A DNA stretch of 64,000 nucleotides from Heterodera schachtii (Eukaryota; Nematoda; Chromadorea; Rhabditida; Heteroderidae): positions 543,197 to 607,196 of the forward strand of contig SIJG01000023.1 in NCBI GenBank assembly GCA_023374025.1, given 5' to 3'. Both the position numbers and the translations under genes were made by a program. Below are positions 12,801 to 23,930 of the stretch, one piece after another (within the stretch, counting starts at the first letter, position 1; every line of letters begins with the position of its first letter). The notes beneath the pieces are model-generated. The model saw nothing but the letters and a program-made list of their open reading frames with translations, made no database searches and had not been told where the DNA came from.

Positions 12801-15800
12801 GTGGGAAATTGAATAAAAAAAATTTTAAAATGCCATAAATTTTCGAATTTTTCCGTTTTTTTTTTTAATTTTCAGCACTTCTTCCTCCCCCGTGTTCACC
12901 AAATTGTTCAGTTTGGGTGCCAAAAATTTGCTTGTCGCGGTGCAATGTTCTGCAATTCCGACCAAAACTGTTGCCATCAGGCCGAAAGTGTAAAAAATTT
13001 TATGGGAAAAATGCCATGGGAATGGTGGGAAAAAATATGAATTTTCGGGCTGACTTTTGGAAGAATTTTTGATTCCAGGGAATAGAAAATTCTTTCTGGA
13101 AATTTCTTAGGCTCGACCTGGACCTGGTCCAGGCCTGGAGTTTTCTTCGATCCAGCCAACCGCCAGGCCCAGGCCATTTTTTGGCAACCTGGATTTTGGT
13201 ACCATGAAATCCATTGTCCGGTCTTCCCCTCCCTACCTTGCCAATAAATTTTTTTAATTACGGGGCCTCTGTCTTTCTAGGTTTTTTTTTTTGGACACTA
13301 ATTTCTTATCCTCTCCCCCCCCCCCCCGTTTCAGCGAGGAGTCCTTCCGTTTCATTTGTGCCGTGGACAGCACAACCGCCGCCGAAAATGGCAACGCGGC
13401 TGGCGGCGCTTCCGCGCGCGGCTCCCAAGCGGCGGCGGTGACGCGTCTGTCCGCCACGTTTGCCCGTCTGTACGCGCTCAGCTCGGACCAATTGGACCAG
13501 GAGCACGCGTTGGCATGGAAAGAGGTGGGCATGGCGGCGGCATTTTATTGTTTTTTTGTAGCCGAATATCCATTTCCGGCTAAGATCCGATGGTCTTTTT
13601 TGTTAGACTTTTCGCGGCATGGCAAAAATTTGTCTTTTTTTTTGGCGAAAAATCCCTAAAAAATTTGCCTATATTGTTTTTTTTTTTGTTTTTCAGCTAA
13701 ATTCGGCCACTTTTCACATTTCTCAATCGAAAGCACCGAACGCATTGAATCAGGCAAATAAATAAATATTTAATTAATTAATTAAATCCCATTCCAATTA
13801 ATTTTTGTTCCTCTAATTGCCTATTGTTTTTGTCTCCCTCTTTAAGCCACAAATTGACACTGTTCGGCACGCATTGTTAAGCACAGTCCGCGCAACACTG
13901 TTGGAGAATGGCACCGGCACAACACAAATGACACCAATGACCACGAAGACAGCCGATCAGCACCAGGTGGTTGGTTGTGCTGTGCCATATAAATTTTAAG
14001 CATTTTATAAAAAATATGACTTGTTTTTCTGCTCCTCTACCCCCGTCCCGATTTCCGATTTCCGTTTTTTTTTAAATTTTTTTTTTGAAAAAAACGCGGT
14101 TCAAAATCGCGGTGCACACCAAAACTCCGCCGCTGAAACACCGCCTAGACAAAAAATTTTCAGCGATTTTTTGAAAAATTAGTAATTCGTCATTAAATTT
14201 TGAAAAAATCGCTGAAAAATTATTTGAAATTTTTTAGAAATTTTTCTATGGTTTTTTTCTTGAAAATTTGTTTTTAAATTTTGCGCTCCCTTTGCAGCGT
14301 GAAATTGCCCTCCGATGGGCGTTGGTTGTGCGCCGTTCCGCCCAATGCTACGCGGGCCATTCCACGCTGTTGACACCGTCCAAGCTGTGGCAGCGCTGGG
14401 ACGACCTGCGCACGGCGCTCAAAACGCTCGACATTTGGAGGTACATTTTCCGCAAAAAAAAAAAAATTTTAAAAATTTCGAAAATTTTTCTATTTTCCGC
14501 CCCCTCCCCCCTAAAGAATGACGCTCGAGCATCGCGGCTGTGCCCGACTGATGCGCGGTCCGACCGGCGCCCATGGCGTTGTCCAGGCATTTTTGCTGAG
14601 TCTGAGTGCCGCCACATTCACCACCGCTTCGTCACCGCCTGCGGCGGCAGCGGCAGGTGGTGGCATAAAATTAAAAACAAAAAATTTCAAGACGAGGGGG
14701 GGGGGCGGCATAATTGGAGGGGGGGGGCAAGGTTGAGAGGAATGTTTTAAATTTAAAGATGGGACTTGGAATTGGTTTTTGAAATTTTTTTCCAAACCCC
14801 ATTCTTTGGGGCCGTATTTTCTGTTTTTACTGCATTTTTTGTCAATTTTCAGTTGGTGCGCCTCACACATTGCAACACCAGCAGAACAACAGTCCACAAC
14901 AGGAAAGGGCCAATGCCGGCGCTGGAGATGGCACTATACGGCTTGAAATTGGGCTGGACCCGGAGAGTGAACTGCACCGGCACATCCAGGCAAGGCAGGC
15001 GTACAACCACCACCACCAGCAAGCACCAGGGCATCCGCGTTTCTTCTCGCCCCCCCCCCCTTTTTTTTGCACCGTAAAACCCATCGTTTAAATTTTTTTT
15101 GGCATTTTTCACCAAAAAATGGATTTACGGATTAAAATTTTTTACTTTTATATGATTTTTCTTTCTTTTTTTTCTCTTTTTTAGTGGATGACACACCTAG
15201 CAAAAAATCTAATTAAAAAATAATAATTCTAATTGCCAGGTTGACGGCCTCCTGGTCGGCTCGTCCGGCGCTGTTCGCCTGTCCATGGACTTTCAGTTGG
15301 ACTTGTCGTTGAAACCGTTTGTGTCGTTGCGCACCAACGCATCACCAGCATTGCCATCATCATCATCACCACCAGTGTTGTACGCATGCACTGCTGGTGA
15401 GCGAATATAAAAAATTTTTTTTTAAATTTTTGGTAGATTTTTTTTAACATTTGGCATTGCCATCGGAATTACAATTTTTAAAATTCAAATGAATCGTAAT
15501 GCAAAAAATTTAGCCAATCTTATTATAAATTTGTTGATAAATAAATATATGAAATTCAAAAAAAAAAAAATTCTATTGTCCGGATTTTCGCCCAAAAAAA
15601 CAGGGCGTTAAAAAAAAGTTTTTTTTATAACTCAGTGGTTCAAGTTGTTGTACATTTGTGTATAAGCCGTAGGTTCGAGTCCCACCAGAGGTTCTTGATT
15701 TTTTTTTTTAAATTTTAATTTCCAATATTTTTTATTTGTCCGTTCAATTCTTAATTGATTTGATTTTATTATTTTATTTTAATGATTATCCCCCCAATTC

Positions 15801-16186
15801 CCATTCAGGCTGCCAAGAGGCGCCCTTCCAAATTGGCGAGAAACAAATTTCGTTGGCCATCAAAGTGACGCGTCCGCGCACGCCGATCATTTTCGTCTCT
15901 GAACATGCCGATCAGTTGGAGCTGGTCAGGAAGACGCTGCATGTCATTGAAGTGGGTGCTGTTTAGCTGTTTACTCGTGTAATTGCATCGCTCTCTTTTT
16001 CCTCTTTCTCTCTCCAGTCCTCTATTTCTCCCGCCTACAAGCGCCCTCTCTGTCTTTCTCGCTCTCGCTTTATTCCTCTGTTTTTGGACCGTTTGTCCAG
16101 GACATTTCACACTCTTCTCGACAATTTATCTTGCTCTTCCATTCTCTCTCTCTCTCTCTCTTCTCTCTTCTCTCTCTCTCTCTTCT

Positions 16187-16257
<71 letters not shown>

Positions 16258-16741
16258 GTCTCTCTCTCTGTCTCTCTCTCTCTCTCTCTGCTCTCTCCAA
16301 ATTTTGAAATAATCATTTTGTACAAAACTAGCATTTTGTCATGTACATAACTGTATGTCACAGGTTGTCGATGCACCGGCCCATGAGCAGCACACGGTGG
16401 ACTTGCATAAGCATGGCGGACCCGGCGGTGGTGGTCTGCCCACACTGTTCTGGGTGGTGTTGGTGCTGGTGCTGATCGCCTTCCACCTGTTTTTGCTCAA
16501 GTCTGTCTCGCTCTCGATTTTCTATTTGGGTCTCATACTATATACTCTCGGGATCAAAAACGCACTCTCGAGTATATCACATTGATCATGATCAAACGGA
16601 TAAATGCGATTTCACTAAATTTGCCTTTCCTATCTCATCCCTTTCAGGCTTTTGTACACGGAATGGCAAAACGCTTCCGGCGGTCCCGGCGGTGCGCCTT
16701 ACTCAAAATACTCCAAACGCGTGCTGTTCCGGCGAGAATGA
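9825..16741 (+). CDS. KIAA2013: KIAA2013-family single-pass-at-each-end membrane protein
   Basis: A conserved animal membrane protein family of uncertain role. Nineteen exons give about 687 codons: 9825-9853, 10123-10272, 10542-10600, 11427-11544, 11700-11724, 11940-12035, 12384-12476, 12739-12800, 12876-12989, 13335-13524, 13697-13753, 13847-13966, 14298-14440, 14517-14656, 14853-14989, 15240-15396, 15809-15951, 16364-16500 and 16648-16741. The N-terminal hydrophobic segment is LALVGCVISVLFLYTFLFGW and the C-terminal one is LFWVVLVLVLIAFHLFLL. Blocks matching the human protein include GFLGIDMALDR, CYAGHSTLL, LDIWRMTLEHRGC and ACTAGC. Exon 5 has only 25 nt. Introns after 13753 and 14989 start with GC (CAG|GCAAAT and CAG|GCAAGG), both in phase. 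The first exon boundary (9853) is the least certain; the ATG at 9825 gives a short basic cytosolic tail before the anchor. Confidence 0.88.
10633..11386. mobile_element. hAT-like non-autonomous element in KIAA2013 intron
   Basis: A 754-bp insertion inside the intron between 10600 and 11427. Termini are CATACATGAAAAAGGGGG and its complement ending CCCCCTTTTTCATGTATG. An identical 8-bp duplication TTTTACCC flanks it (10625-10632 and 11387-11394). The interior has long G/C homopolymers and at least three versions of a GGCGGTGCCGATAGGCGCCGCC-like motif (about 10830, 11030, 11160). No transposase frame seen. Related fragments lie at 28990-29270 and around 37500. Confidence 0.85.
15620..15697 (+). 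pseudogene. tRNA-like sequence (Pol III A and B boxes), probably a tRNA relic
   Basis: Lies in a KIAA2013 intron. The B box GGTTCGAGTCC (15672-15682) is a perfect match. The A box TAACTCAGTGG (15628-15638) deviates at one position. A T-run follows. The 5' side is a poly-T tract that cannot pair with the 3' acceptor strand (CCAGAGGTT), so it is not an intact tRNA. It could be a decayed tRNA or a tRNA-derived SINE head. Confidence 0.5.
16130..16292 (+). repeat. (CT)n microsatellite in KIAA2013 intron
   Basis: About 160 nt of almost pure CT dinucleotide with occasional TG and TTCT breaks, inside the intron 15952-16363. It forms a strand-biased polypyrimidine tract some 70 nt before the acceptor of exon 18. 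Long frames predicted across it are low-complexity artefacts. Confidence 0.9.
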
Positions 16742-17879
16742 AGAGAAGCGCGCGGAAGCTTTGAATTTGGATTGAGTGCTTTTGATCGGGAATTTATTTC
16801 ATTGCATTGATCACGATGTTTCTAAGTCTTTGGCATTCTGTTTCCTCCCATTATGGCATGCCTTTTTAATTGATATGTCGCTTAATTATTCCCATTTGTC
16901 CTTTTTCTCCTTTTTGTTTTTTGTCACAAAGCTTCGCCGAATTTTTATGAAAAAATTAGCTCTATTTATTTAATTATTAGTGATAATTAATTAGCTAAAA
17001 AATGATTAATCAAACCTTTGTGACTTCATTTCAACACAATTAATTATTAATGCATTAATTATGTATGCATTTTGCTGATGCTATTGCAATTTACGGGTCA
17101 TTTGTGTTGTCACTATTAAATTTTTTTTATTCATTTGTGTGAGGGCAAAATTTAATCAACCTTTGTAAAAATAATAAATAGCAAGAAATAATTTTATTTA
17201 TTTTTTAGAAATGATTTACCATGGAACGGATTTTTAGGTGCTAAAAAGTGAGAAATAATTGGCTAAATCGTTGCTAAAAAAACAGAAAAATGCCTAAAAA
17301 TAAGAAAACATATAATAAAGTAAATGAAATTGCCTCATTTCTTTATCCATCTTCCGATCAGGGAAGGGCGAGAAGCTCGGCTTAATTAATTATTCCTATT
17401 TGATTGTCATTTGTGACATCATATTTCAACACAATTAATTAATACACCAATTAGCTGATGCCATAGTAATTTTACGGGTCATTTAACCTATATTTGTATA
17501 AAAAGTTAATTGAGTCGACTTGATGAGTAAAGGAACAAACATGGACAAATAAGCAGCAACCCATTGGATAGTCTCAAAAATGCATTAAATGATATTAAAA
17601 TATTGTATAAAATTCGACAAAATAAATTAAATATTGTACTATAAAATTAAAATTGAAAAAAATATAATTACATAAATTACTTTCGCTTTATAAAATAATT
17701 TGTAAAATAATTTTAAATTAATAAATTTATTAAATAATTATTTAATAAAAATTTTAGAAAAGCAAAACCAATAAATGCACTTGTTCATCATTACCAATTT
17801 AAAACATTTTGCTTTTTTTTTTGTAATTACCGTACATCTTCTTTTTATCCCCCATGGGGGATTATTTTTCAACCTCCTC

Positions 17880-18190
17880 AGAAAGGGGAGGCGGGATAAT
17901 TGGAGACTGGGGGATTAATGGAGATTGGGGGATAATTTTCAAACGCTTCGTAGACTGGGGGATAATTGGAGACTGGGGGATTAAGATAGAGGGATAATTT
18001 TCAAACGCTTCATAGACTGGGGGATAATTGGAGATTGGGGGATTAAGATAGAGGGATAATTTTCAAACGCTTCGTAGACTGGGGGATAATTGGAGATTGG
18101 GGGATTAAGATAGAGGGATAATTTTCAAACGCTTCATAGACTGGGGGATAATTGGAGATTGGGGGATTAATGGAGATTGGGGGATTACAG
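17880..18190 (+). repeat. Tandem repeat, about 62-bp unit, GGGGGATAATTGGAGA type
   Basis: About four to five degenerate copies of a unit made of AGACTGGGGGATAATTGGAG, then GATTGGGGGAT, then a TAAGATAGAGGGATAATTTT part, then CAAACGCTTCRTAG. Shorter sub-repeats of GGGGGAT(A/T)A are nested within it. Non-coding. Confidence 0.85.
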
Positions 18191-18735
18191 CTTTCTTTTT
18201 CTTTTTAATTTAATTTTTTGCATGCATTTGAAATCATGCGGATTTTTATTAAAAAAAAAGTGTTGAATATACGAAATTTGGCCAAATTTTACAGACGACA
18301 AAGCCCTTAAACTGTACAAATTTGTAAGGTAATTTATTTGTGTGTTAGGAAATTGCTTTTTCAAACTTTGTCAATTTTTCGTCATTAAAATTACCAGCAG
18401 AGCCCTATTTAATACCAATTATCCCCAAATTAGTACAGTCAACCGGTCATTCGTAAAATTCTTTTATTCCTTATTTTTATAAAATATTAAATTATTAAAT
18501 TTTGGTTTTCCCAATGAATAATAATAATAATAATCAATCAGCCACAAAATTTATTCATTCCTTTCATTTTCATCACAATTAACATAAAAAAAGAGAGAAT
18601 TTCTCTCTCAATAAACCAAATTCTGTGCAAATTCAGTGATTTTATTATATTTTTTAGGTGAATATTAGTGAAAATTATGCCATTATTTTTTTTAATAAAA
18701 ATTTTAAATTATTTTAAATTATTTTAATCGCTCAC

Positions 18736-18943
18736 CCACAAAATGTCCAGGCCACGAAATGTCCACAAGAGTAAAAAGCACGAAATTTCCAGAAAAAACA
18801 AAATTAAATTTTATAAAAATCCGGAAAATACGTTCACCGACTCCGAAAACCCTAAAATTGACTTACAGACTTATTTTCCGGATTTTATAAAATTTAATTT
18901 TGTTTTTTTTTTCTGGACATTTCGTGGTCTGGACACTTTGTGG
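18736..18943. mobile_element. Foldback/MITE with (CCACGAAATGTCCA)-type arms
   Basis: The left arm begins CCACAAAATGTCCAGGCCAC and continues GAAATGTCC. The right arm is its complement and ends GGTCTGGACACTTTGTGG. The arms extend inward through AATTAAATTTTATAAAAATC. The outer arm is two copies of one word, CCACRAAATGTCCA. No convincing target-site duplication. Confidence 0.7.
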
Positions 18944-18966
18944 GGGCGCCATTTTAATAGAGCAAA

Positions 18967-21900
18967 ATGCATCTTTTCTATGTGTTAATTGCTGCTGCTC
19001 TTTTCAATTTGCACAGCTTCACAAATGGGCAACAACCATCGCATGGACCACCGTAAATATTTTAAATTAATTTTAATTAAATTTTAATTATTAAATTTAA
19101 TTTATTTTTTTCAAGGCTTCAATCGACGGACGGCAAAAACGGGGAAAAGCCACCAGCAGCAGTTGGAGGACTCACATTTGGCTTTCCCCCGCCGAAGGGC
19201 GGACATTGTGACGAAGGGTGGGCAAAAAAAAATCGAGAATTTTAAAAAATTTCAAGAATTTTTAGGCTTTTGATTTGCTACCAGGGCATTTTTCAGCAGC
19301 ATATTGTTGGCATCTCAGGCAGCAATTTTCGTGCGAAACGAACATTTTTTGTCAGAGACGAAAATGTAAAAAATCAAAAATCAGCAATCTTAAACCACAG
19401 AATTTTATGGTGGAATAGTTTCATTTTAAATAATTTTTTTTTAAATTAATAAGTAGGGCTCGGATTTTTAAGGGCAAAAAAAGTCCAAAATAAGGCCGTA
19501 AATAAGGGCGAACACACAAAAATAAGGATTTCTAAGGTCGAATAAGGGCGTTAAAACACAAAATTTTCGAATAAAAAATGTGTGTTTCGTGCATTTCTCG
19601 TCGAGTTGAAGCCGCAGAAAAAATAAGGAAAAACTTATAAATCCGGGCCCTATTAATAAGTTAAAAAGCCTAACTGATTTTATTAATAAAAAACATTTAA
19701 TTCTTTGGTCTATGGCCTTGAAAAGCTAGACCTAGACTAATAACTCGAAGCCAAAAACCACCGGGGCCGAGGCATTTCTCTTACAATTAGCACCAGTGGG
19801 AAAACCCAGGCACCGTTAGTTTTACAAAAAGGAGAAATTGCGACGCAAATCCAAATATTTTTGATTTAAAAAAATGAATTAATTTGTATTAAATTTGGGT
19901 TTGCTTCCGTTTTTTCAAACGGTGTCGCATTTTCAGGAGCTTAGAGTTTAAGCATCGAAAAAGTTAGCGTTTTGTTTTTCTAAAATCTTAATTTTTGTGT
20001 GCCCGTTTTAAATTTAAATGATTTGTTGAATGACCGTCAAAAAAAACAATTGGCCACGGTTCAGAACTTGAAAATTGCAAAAGAATGTGCCAACAAAATG
20101 GCGATTGATGGTGGACATGGCACTTCTTCTTCTGGTGCCGAGGATGGCAATAATGGTTGGCGCGGCATCAAAGTGTACACGAAGCGGACAAATGGACTAA
20201 ATGGAGGTGGACAAAAGCGCAACACTATATTGGAGGCATCAATTGCTGATAAGAAGTGTGATTTGTCATATCCATTCTACCTACATATATTTATATAATT
20301 GAAATAATTGTACCAAGATTGGTAAAAAAAAACTTTTATAGGTTAAAGCCTCATTTATAAAAAAGGCTTTTTCATAGTAAAAAATATATGGAAAATTGTG
20401 GAGGCTGTGACCTCAAACCCCACACACTTAACGGAAATTTCTTTAAAAAATTTTAAACTGTTTTTTCCAAAACATTTTTTTAAATAAAAATTATTTAAAT
20501 TCCTTGGACATTTAAAAAGTCTTCGAGAACAAAAAAAATATTTCATTTTTTTCCATTTTTAATAAATTGTTTTAATAACAATTTTGTCAATAGTAAAAAT
20601 ATAAACGAAAATGATTGGCAAAAACAAAAAATATTAAATTTGACTCGTCAATTTTTCTGAAAATTTCAGGCTTCAAAGCATTTTTATTGTTTGCCTTTTT
20701 AAATAAATTTTATCTCAAAAATTCTTCAAAATTAGTGAGAAAATAATTTTTAAATTTTTATTCAATTCAAAATTTTTTCATCATCATCTTTTCACATTTT
20801 TTGCCCCGTATTTAGTAATTTCTATCAAAAATTCTAATTAACTCAAAAATTCCAAAAAAAAGCACACATTGACTTTTTTAAAATTTCCCTCATTTTATTC
20901 CTAAAAAAAAGAAATAAAATGAGGCTAAAACATATGCTAATACTGTTTTATTATTTTCCCCCAAAAAATCTTATCTAATTAAGCTTCAACATTGGAACAA
21001 ATCTGCAGCAATTTTCCATCCTTTTTGCTGCTGGTGGCTTTCACAATGCTTCTTCATCATTCACAACATTTTCGCCCGTTGGTACTGAATTTTGGCCCTT
21101 ATTTTTTACATTAATTATAAATTGAATTTTGAATATTATTAATTATTATGGTTGAATTTTCATAAGCAAATTTTTATTTTTGGGTTTTTCCATTTTTAAA
21201 AATTATACTGAATATTATCTTAGTGCGACATTTTTGGGCCTTTATTTGCGGATGAACTATTCTAAGTAAAAAAAAAAACAATTGAAAATTGAATTCCCGA
21301 ATTTGTATTAAAATTTTCAAAATTATAATTTTTCTTATTTATTTATTTTTTGAGTTAAATCAAATAAAATTCAAAAAATAATTTGATCAAAACTGCTTGA
21401 AGCTAAACAACAAAAAATGAAATAAAATTACGATCCTTTGAATTTTCTTCAATTTTAAGCAATTAATTTTTAAAATATTTTTTTTTTTTATGAGAGAGTT
21501 AAAAGAAATTAGTTTTATAAATAAGCGAAATTTTTATTCCATTAATTATGCTTTTATGAATATAAATCCACAATTTCTTTTGTTTTAGCTGAATCGCACC
21601 AATCATCAGAACAGCATCAGCTTCAAACCGATTTCTTGGACCAGCAGTTCCAAAACGGCGCATTTTTGGACGATTTTGCCGCACTTTGGCTGCTCGGGTT
21701 GGACATGGTGCCGATGTTGAAGGACAGCAGCCGGCAACCAAATGCCAAGCTGTACATCCACCGCGCCTGTAATTGTTCGATGGTAAAGAATTCCAATCAC
21801 TCCCATTAATTTGGATGCAACATTTTTAATTACATTAATTAGTTTAAGTGCCATTTGTTAATTAGTTCCATTAGTGTTTATGATTTGTACCTTTTCAGTT

Positions 21901-22848
21901 CGTCCAATCATCTAATGCTCATGGGCCGTCCATTGTTGTGATTGATGAAAAGCGATGCCCATCATTATCGATTGATCAGACTTTTCGGATCGGCCCCACT
22001 GATCGTGTGCCAAGTGCCGTCTCCTTTACGGCATTGACTGATGCCAACATCAAAAGCATTGCGGTGGAGCTGTTAATTGCCTCCGATGGTGGGGAACACG
22101 AAGATTTCGCGTCTGGATCAGTCAGCCGACAGACAACTCAGCTTTACCAGAATTCACAAAAAGCAACTCGTACAATGGCTTAGGCTAGGCCAAGGCTCAG
22201 GCTTAGGCATAAGATTTAGGCGAGGCTTAGGCTTGCTTGGGCCTAGATTTAGGCTTAAGCTTAGACTTTATTTTGTGACGGCTGGGTTGTGTGTGCATCT
22301 GCCGAATTGTCTGATCAGCTGAGTTGTCTGTCAGCTGACTAGTCCAGCAGAAGCCCGAAGATTTATGGAAACAATGCTAATTGGAAATGATTTTATATCA
22401 TTTAAATAAGATGGACCTAAGCGGCAACTAATTCGGTTTGACATTGGCACGGAAAGCGATTTGACAGTTCATTTGACAGCAGTGGTAATTAAAAATGCCA
22501 AAAAAAAAACAACTAATGGATTCCCTTTAATTGATTTAAAAAAGCTAATCGATTCCCTTTAATTGATTTTAAAAAAGCTAATCGATTCCCTTTAATTGAT
22601 TTTAAAAAAGCTAATCGATTCCCTTTAATTGATTTGTTTTGATGGAAAAAGCGTTTGTCGTCAGCAAAGACACGCGTCTGGCCAAGGGCTCATATGAATT
22701 GCAAGTGGACATTGAGCTTCATCCGTATTTCTATCTGATCACAATGAACGGCACCCAATTTGGTGCAAAGTATTGGCCCAAACCATGGTGGAACGAATTC
22801 CAATGGTTCGGTGTCAATCAGATCAAGTGCTTTGCTTTAATCCCTCCA
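18967..22848 (+). CDS. Secreted, galectin-like exons upstream of (and perhaps fused to) the GT10 fucosyltransferase
   Basis: The first exon (18967-19052) encodes a signal peptide, MHLFYVLIAAALFNLHSF then TNGQ. In-phase exons follow at 19116-19217 and 19266-19365, and probably from 20065 (acceptor GGTTCAG). Further exons are 21589-21782, 21899-22120, 22422-22484 and about 22639-22848. The last one contains GSYELQVDIELHPYFYLITM, then NGTQF and FQWFGVNQIKC, which resembles the second half of a galectin beta-sandwich (K-G-x-x-F-x-L-x-I ... F-x-V-x-x-N-G). I could not find a clean acceptor for that exon or a phase-compatible join at about 20.2 kb, so the model is incomplete. Read through, the last exon meets a stop at 22873-22875. 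With a donor at 22849 it joins the GT10 exon in phase 0. Either a separate secreted lectin-like gene or the N-terminal half of the fucosyltransferase. Confidence 0.5.
19454..19652. mobile_element. hAT-like MITE with 8-bp duplication TTAATAAG
   Basis: A 199-bp element with termini TAGGGCTCGGATTTTTAAGG and its near-complement CTTATAAATCCGGGCCCTA. TTAATAAG is duplicated exactly at 19446-19453 and 19653-19660. The interior repeats AATAAGGGCG-like words. It lies in an intron of the lectin-like exons. Confidence 0.88.
22516..22632 (+). repeat. Tandem repeat, about 34-bp unit
   Basis: Four copies of a unit containing ATTCCCTTTAATTGATTT followed by AAAAAAGCTAATCG, directly before the galectin-like exon at about 22639. 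It fills the intron where an acceptor would be expected, which is one reason that junction could not be resolved. Confidence 0.85.
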
Positions 22849-22851
22849 GTG

Positions 22852-22932
22852 TTGGATGTGTGGTCTAGTGGCTAATACATCGGATCCACGTAAGGGGCCC
22901 CGAGCGGCGGTTCAAATCCGGCCGTCCACCCC
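22852..22932 (+). tRNA. tRNA-like gene or recent tRNA pseudogene
   Basis: The A box TGGTCTAGTGG (22861-22871) is a perfect match to consensus. The B box GGTTCAAATCC (22909-22919) is good. TTTTT at 22935-22939 would terminate Pol III. Acceptor strands TTGGATG (22852-22858) and CGTCCAC pair with one mismatch and one G-T. The T stem has one mismatch. The expected anticodon arm (22880-22900) does not form a clean five-pair stem, so the anticodon cannot be assigned. Probably a decaying copy. It overlaps the possible stop of the lectin-like exon. Confidence 0.4.
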
Positions 22933-23100
22933 AATTTTTCGCCTAAATAATATGCTTATTCTCTGGGGCATTTTATTTTAATTACTATTTAAATTAAAAT
23001 GATATTTTTTAAATTTGCAATTGAAGATTAATTCGCCATTTTTAATTTTACTTTTTTTTTACTATTAATTAATGTTAATTAGTGGGAATGGTCTATGTCA

Positions 23101-23442
23101 GTTGAGCGCCAGCATGTTTTTGCACTATAATTTTTTATTTGTCAACCAAATCCAGCAATCTTAGTATCATTCGAGGGCCCTTCACATGCTCTATTAGCTT
23201 GCAAAATTCCAAAAAATTTCGTCAATTTTCAACAAATTTACGGACAAAAAGGTTGGAAAATGTGGTTTTTTGAATGTTTTTGGCCATAACTTTTTTGAAA
23301 ATCAACAAAAATTTTCAAAATTTTGCAGACTAATAGAGAAGACTTAGTCCTTTTGAATGATACGAACAATGCTGGATTTGGTTGACAAACAAAAAAGTTA
23401 TAGCCAAATACATGCTGGCGCCCAAACGTGCCGGCGCCCAAC
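23101..23442. mobile_element. Dispersed hairpin element, GGCGCC-armed copy
   Basis: An inverted repeat with the shared core (AACTTTTTTCTTTGTCAACC-like followed by AAATCCA...TTGGTATCATTCGA). Outer arms are GTTGAGCGCCAGCATG on the left and the complement of GGGCGCCGGCACGTTTGGGC on the right. The right arm carries the GGGCGCC word twice. It lies between the galectin-like exon and the first GT10 exon. Confidence 0.75.
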
Positions 23443-23930
23443 TGGACAATTTATTGTTTTTAATTCGTCAATATAACAAAAAATATTTTTCCTTTTAAGA
23501 TACAAGGCCACGTGAAGATGATTAAGGCACCCGTTGTGAGGCAAATTGGAAATAAAATTGATGTAAATAAAACAAAATAATTTCTGGAAATTTGAATATC
23601 ATTTGGTGCGAAAATCACAAAAAATTTTCGTATACGAAAACGAAAAGAAAAGCGCATTCGATACGAAAAATGAAACACGAAACGAAAAAAGAAATTTTGA
23701 AAACCAAAAACGAAAAACGAAACGAGAAAATTTTGGCGGACAAAAACAAAATACGAAAACGTAACTCAAAAGTGCAGAAAATGTAGGACGAAACGAAATT
23801 TCGTCCAGACCTAGTGGAGTACTGTACAATCAACGCACTAATTACTGCTTACCGTACATTCAAAAAATTTAAATTATAATTTTAATCAATTATATTCAAC
23901 TTGGTGTTTAAACATTCATCATTTTTACAG

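Larger units (their letters stand above)
16742..18966. other. AT-rich intergenic region with tandem repeat and hairpin element
   Basis: No gene recognised between the KIAA2013-like stop and the signal-peptide start at 18967. The region is very AT-rich and contains the GGGGGATAATTGGAGA tandem array (17880-18190) and the foldback at 18736-18943, both listed separately. Confidence 0.6.

Noticed and set aside
16070..16445. Ser/Leu and Arg/Glu repeat frames
   Set aside because: Translation of the (CT)n microsatellite within an intron.
19999..20298. 99-codon frame starting GTG as an independent gene
   Set aside because: It has no ATG start or acceptor at its 5' end; only the part after the GGTTCAG acceptor at 20064 is retained as a possible exon of the lectin-like gene.
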